A DNA stretch of 64,000 nt from positions 1-64,000 of the forward strand of contig CANLNQ010000006.1 in NCBI GenBank assembly GCA_947492525.1, written 5' to 3'. This document shows, one piece after another, positions 60,470 to 64,000 of the stretch. A program made the translations under genes and the position numbers. The notes beneath the pieces were generated by a model. It saw only the letters and a program-made list of their open reading frames with translations. It searched no databases and was not told where the DNA came from. How positions within the stretch are numbered: position 1 is the stretch's first letter; every line of letters begins with the position of its first letter. Source of the stretch: an uncultured Granulosicoccus sp. (lineage in GTDB: Bacteria; Pseudomonadota; Gammaproteobacteria; Granulosicoccales; Granulosicoccaceae).

Positions 60470-61786
60470 TTATCGCTGCAATCCCCGGTCTGCTTCGGTA
60501 AAACGTGCGGGCCGAAACGCTTTCATGTCGCTGTTGCTGCTCTTGCCGCTTACCAGCTCAGCGACGAGTCTGGCAGTGGCCGGCGCCATGCCCATGCCAT
60601 AGTGGCTGTGGCCGAATGCGGCAATGATTCCCGGATGTTTGTCGAGGGCTCCTATGGCTGGCAGATTATCCGGAAAGGAGGGCCTGATGCCCATCCACTG
60701 CGCGGTGTCCTGTGTGTTCAGCCCTGGCAACAATCGCTTGGTCAGTGAGTGAAAGATGGTGGCTCGCCGGTAGTTCGGTGGTGCTGTGCTGCTGGCGAAT
60801 TCAGCGGTTCCAGCGCTTCGTATGCCTCCTTGCATGGAGCTGACAACGAACTTGCCGGCCATGTCCTGCACCGAATTGTTCAATGACACACCGGGGTTGC
60901 GAAACTCCAGGTGATAGCCACGTTCAGCCATCAATGGCAGGCGATAGCCGAGCGGTTCGAGTAATGCCGATGAACCGATACCGGCACACAGGATCAGCGT
61001 GTGTGAATCCATGCGCGCGGCCGTCCCATCGGCATTCATGCGAATGTCCGGGTTGTCCAGCTCCAGCTGGATCATGCCTGAGTTGTCGGGCTTCAGTTGC
61101 GTGACACTGGCGCTGACGAAGGTGACTCCGAGTAGCCGTGCCTTTTCGGCCAGTACCTCACAAAGCCTGCCCGGGGAGATCAGGCGAGCCTGATCCTTGA
61201 TGATGACTGCCGAGTGATACTCCGGCCCGATCTCAGGTTCGATATCCCTGAGAGTGGACTGGTCGATGAATTCGATCGTGGCACCTCGTTGCTGGCGCAG
61301 CGTCCAGGGCAGGTCCTCCGGGTTGGGCCTGTGCCGACCTCGATAAACGTTGATGTAGGCACTGTCCTGGAGTAGCTGCTCTTGTCCCGTACCGCTCAGG
61401 AATCGACGATAAGCCTGAACGTTGCCTTGCATCAGGCTGTCCATGGCATCGGCGATACCTGTCACTTTTCCCGGATCACAATTCCTCAGAAACCGCAGGA
61501 CCCAGGGAAGCACGTAGGCCATATCCTGCCAGCGCATGCGCACCGGCCCTTCGCTATCCAGCAGCCAGCCAGGAACCTGTTTCCAGGTGCCTGGCAGACA
61601 CTGAGGCACGCAGGACCACGGGGACACCACACCGGCGTTCCCATAGCTTGCACTACCTTGCGCAGAACCCGGTGGAAGGCGATCGACTACCACGACCTCC
61701 AGTCCACGCTCTCTGAGCGTCAGTGCTGTGCAGAGGCCAACGATGCCACTGCCCAATACGACGATCCTGCCGGTTTCCGCCTTCAC
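60470..61786 (-). CDS. D-amino-acid dehydrogenase-like FAD-dependent oxidoreductase (DadA family)
   Basis: This 438-residue flavoprotein has RIVVLGSGIVGLCTALTLRERG, SASYGNAGVVSPWS and the C-terminal FGHSHYGMGMAPATARLVAELVSG, which are DadA/DAO landmarks. DadA-type enzymes oxidise D-amino acids to 2-oxo acids and pass electrons to quinones. The start overlaps the stop of the fused TRAP permease (ATGA at 61783-61786), so transport and oxidation are coupled. Substrate specificity (D-amino acid or N-methyl amino acid) is not determined. Confidence 0.85.
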   Translation of the reverse strand: MKAETGRIVVLGSGIVGLCTALTLRERGLEVVVVDRLPPGSAQGSASYGNAGVVSPWSCVPQCLPGTWKQVPGWLLDSEGPVRMRWQDMAYVLPWVLRFLRNCDPGKVTGIADAMDSLMQGNVQAYRRFLSGTGQEQLLQDSAYINVYRGRHRPNPEDLPWTLRQQRGATIEFIDQSTLRDIEPEIGPEYHSAVIIKDQARLISPGRLCEVLAEKARLLGVTFVSASVTQLKPDNSGMIQLELDNPDIRMNADGTAARMDSHTLILCAGIGSSALLEPLGYRLPLMAERGYHLEFRNPGVSLNNSVQDMAGKFVVSSMQGGIRSAGTAEFASSTAPPNYRRATIFHSLTKRLLPGLNTQDTAQWMGIRPSFPDNLPAIGALDKHPGIIAAFGHSHYGMGMAPATARLVAELVSGKSSNSDMKAFRPARFTEADRGLQR

Positions 61787-64000
61787 GACAGTGCAATGCC
61801 ATTCTGTGCCGTAGACGTCTGTTTTCTCGATGCGTTCACCTGTTGCAGAAGGATCGGGGCGAACAGCAGGCTTGCCAGAAGATCAGCTTGCCATGAGGGG
61901 GCGATGAAAATCAGTCCGGCCAGAGCCAGAATGATTCGTTGCAGAACATTGAGGGGCGCCATCATGAAACCGACAATGGCTCCCGAGAGCGCAACAACGC
62001 CGACGATGCAGCTGATGGAAGCATACAGAAACTCGATGAGATCGAAGCCTGTGGAACTGACGATCAACAGAACCGGTGCATACACGAATGCCATCGGCGC
62101 GACGATCTTGCCCAGTCCCAGACTGAACGCAGACATGCCGGTTCTGAAGGGGTTGGCGTTGGCGATGGCGGCCGCTGCATATGCGGACGTGCACACAGGC
62201 GGTGTGATCTCCGAAACCACACCGTAATACAAGACGAACATATGAGACGCAATGGGCGGCACGCCCAGTTGTGCCAACGCTGGTTGCGCGACGGAGGCAA
62301 GCATGATGTACAGCGCTGTGGTCGGTATGCCTGCTCCCATCAGGATACAGGCCACGGCAATGAGCAGCAGAGACAGAAACAATTGCAGATCTGGTTGACT
62401 GAAGAGTTCGAACGCGCCGAAGGAGAGCACGTTGTGCAGGTTCTCCGCCAGCGTGGCGGCTCCTGTGGTCACCATGAAGCCAAGACGAAATCCTATCCCG
62501 GTCGAGTTGATGACTCCCACCACGATATCGACGGCGGCGGCCGCCGCACCTACTGCGAGTGCATACCGTGCACCCAGTGCGACGGCGTCGGTCAGTTCCG
62601 GCAGATGCATGCGTTTCTGAGGGTTGAATACACCGATGACCGAGCTGGCGATCAGCAGGACGAGGAGATTCATCTCGAAGCCACCGCTGCTGTATTTCCA
62701 CAGGGCGAAGGCGATGAAGGCTGCCGGGTAGAGCCATGTCATGGGCTCACGCCAGCGAGACATGCCGACGATGATGCACAGGCTGATGCCACAGAATGCA
62801 GCCATGTAAGGCGTATAGCCGCTGAACAGCACGACCAGCAGGGCAACCAGAGGAATGATATTGGCCCAGCCTTCGCGCCACACGGCTCCAAGTTTCGGCA
62901 GGGTATCGGCGGCAAAGCCGAGCAATCCGAGGCGACGCGCCATGAAATGGACGACCGAGAACACGCCAACGTAGTGCAGCAGCGCCGGGAAGATTGCAGC
63001 GATGACAATCGTTGTGTAAGGCACTTCGAGAAACTCGGCCATGATGAATGCCGCTGCCCCCATGATAGGCGGCGTGATCTGTCCACCGGCACTGGCGGCT
63101 GCCTCGACACCGCCAGCGAAATGGCCGGGGTATCCGAGGCGTTTCATGTTCGGAATGGTCAGTGCGCCTGTGGACACGGTATTGGCAACCGACGAACCGG
63201 ATATGGTGCCGAAGAAGGCTGAAGAGATCACCGACACCTTGGCTGGCCCTCCGGTGTAGCGGCCAGCAAGAATCATGGCATTGTCGATGAACAGTTGCCC
63301 CAGGCCGGTTCGTTGTGCAATAACGCCGAATAGCACGAAATGAAAGACGATGGTGGAGACGACCCACAGGGTGACACCGAAAATGCCTTCCGCCGGGAAG
63401 TACATGTTGTTGACAAACTGGCGCCAGTTGACGCCCGGGTGCTGCAGGATCTGCACGGGAATCTTCGGACCGAACAGAGCATAGGCCATGAAGATGCAGA
63501 TGATCAACGGGAGTATCCAGCCCAAGGTACGGCGCGCTATATCCAGAACCAGCAGGATCAGAGCCGTGCCGAAGAAGATGTCATAGGCGTTCGGATTGCC
63601 CTGGCGGAATGTCTGCGATGCGATATCGAGAAACTCGATGCCTCGCCAGGCAGTACCCAGGTAGAGGGCACTGGCACAGCCCAGAACCATGAGGGCAATG
63701 TCGTACAAGGGTATGTTGCCAAGTCGAAAAACCGAGTTCTTCAGAGCCAGGGAGTTGGGTGTTCGCCACAGCGGTATGGTGGCGTAAACCAGAACGAACA
63801 GACCGCATAGATGCCACCCCATATGCCAGTAATCCACCGGCATGCCGAATCCGGCAGTCACGAAATGGTAAATGGCGAAGACGACAGCGACAGTCGTCAC
63901 CAGTCGTCTTGCCATTGGCGTCAAGGCGCGACTGGATGCCACTTCGTCGTATTTCTCTTCGATGGCCGCCAACTGCTCGGCAGTCAGCTCCTCATCGTCC
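61783..64000 (-). CDS. Fused TRAP transporter permease (DctQ-DctM type), 5' end beyond the window
   Basis: At least 739 residues are visible, with about 16-18 membrane helices. A small N-terminal DctQ-like bundle (LVTTVAVVFAIYHFVTAGF) is followed by a DctM-like part: GAPAKV-type segment PAKVSVISSAFFGTISGSSVANTVSTGALTIP, GGQITPPIMGAAAFIM and GIPTTALYIMLASVAQPAL. The reading frame continues without a stop to the window's end with residues ELTAEQLAAIEEKY, so the true start lies outside. Fused TRAP permeases work with a separate binding protein, probably encoded just beyond the edge. It is followed by the DadA-like gene. Confidence 0.93.
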   Translation of the reverse strand, partial: DDEELTAEQLAAIEEKYDEVASSRALTPMARRLVTTVAVVFAIYHFVTAGFGMPVDYWHMGWHLCGLFVLVYATIPLWRTPNSLALKNSVFRLGNIPLYDIALMVLGCASALYLGTAWRGIEFLDIASQTFRQGNPNAYDIFFGTALILLVLDIARRTLGWILPLIICIFMAYALFGPKIPVQILQHPGVNWRQFVNNMYFPAEGIFGVTLWVVSTIVFHFVLFGVIAQRTGLGQLFIDNAMILAGRYTGGPAKVSVISSAFFGTISGSSVANTVSTGALTIPNMKRLGYPGHFAGGVEAAASAGGQITPPIMGAAAFIMAEFLEVPYTTIVIAAIFPALLHYVGVFSVVHFMARRLGLLGFAADTLPKLGAVWREGWANIIPLVALLVVLFSGYTPYMAAFCGISLCIIVGMSRWREPMTWLYPAAFIAFALWKYSSGGFEMNLLVLLIASSVIGVFNPQKRMHLPELTDAVALGARYALAVGAAAAAVDIVVGVINSTGIGFRLGFMVTTGAATLAENLHNVLSFGAFELFSQPDLQLFLSLLLIAVACILMGAGIPTTALYIMLASVAQPALAQLGVPPIASHMFVLYYGVVSEITPPVCTSAYAAAAIANANPFRTGMSAFSLGLGKIVAPMAFVYAPVLLIVSSTGFDLIEFLYASISCIVGVVALSGAIVGFMMAPLNVLQRIILALAGLIFIAPSWQADLLASLLFAPILLQQVNASRKQTSTAQNGIALS

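Overview
The window reads as the chromosome of a free-living, probably marine, heterotrophic gammaproteobacterium. Support comes from a bimodular QueF, OmpR-type and LysR-type regulators, RND efflux, several TRAP uptake systems, a DMSP-demethylase-like protein, trimethylamine-methyltransferase and dimethylglycine-dehydrogenase families, and many multihaem cytochromes. A Granulosicoccus-like genus is my guess from gene content only. No rRNA, tRNA, CRISPR array, transposase or prophage gene was found.

Region by region. 1-1.75 kb: an 8-bp tandem repeat, an ArsR-ArsC fusion and a divergent flavodoxin-fold reductase. 1.8-4.5 kb: cytochrome b plus a frameshifted octahaem tetrathionate-reductase-like cytochrome, preceded by a Fis-type HTH remnant. 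4.5-6.4 kb: a chagasin-type cysteine-protease inhibitor convergent with a papain-family protease, with a small protein repeating the protease's C-terminal domain. 6.9-13.8 kb: a secreted 5'-nucleotidase with a duplicated N-terminal module, then an RND adaptor/pump pair. 14-18.6 kb: a TRAP transporter operon (dctPQM order) ending in a gamma-glutamyltransferase-family enzyme. 19-21.9 kb: two small exported proteins and a divergent DMT exporter/LysR pair. 22-24.1 kb: a TIM-barrel isomerase-like protein behind an 8-bp repeat, QueF, and a rhodanese remnant. 24.4-29.2 kb: a DUF5335-like protein, a Tat-exported metallo-beta-lactamase-fold protein, a GAF-LuxR regulator and an ECF sigma factor with its DGPF partner.

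30-36 kb: a lipoprotein with its terminator, the DmdA-like methyltransferase, and a PepSY / small membrane protein / response regulator / sensor kinase operon. 36.3-40.7 kb: a divergent FAD-GcvT demethylating dehydrogenase and an MttB-family protein, which together with DmdA suggest use of methylated osmolytes. 40.7-45.3 kb: a DUF3179 protein and two uncharacterised proteins. 45.5-49.9 kb: a two-subunit molybdenum hydroxylase, an HxlR regulator and a hydroxyisobutyrate-dehydrogenase-family enzyme.

50.1-55.3 kb holds the most unusual system. It is a compact five-gene operon: an FAD/NAD - BFD [2Fe-2S] - cytochrome b fusion, an 11-haem cytochrome c, a haem-binding DUF3365 protein, a mono-haem cytochrome c and a globin. 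It looks like a complete route from NAD(P)H through the membrane to the periplasm. 55.5-57.5 kb: a DUF6552-like protein and an atypical SDR divergent from a LysR regulator. 57.7-60.4 kb: a 2OG-Fe(II) oxygenase behind two exported proteins. 60.5-64 kb: a DadA-like oxidase after a fused TRAP permease that runs off the window.

A recurring theme is short, nearly perfect tandem repeats (6, 8, 8, 10 and 12 bp units) in intergenic DNA, next to a start region, or inside a signal-peptide coding region. These are good candidates for length variation between strains.
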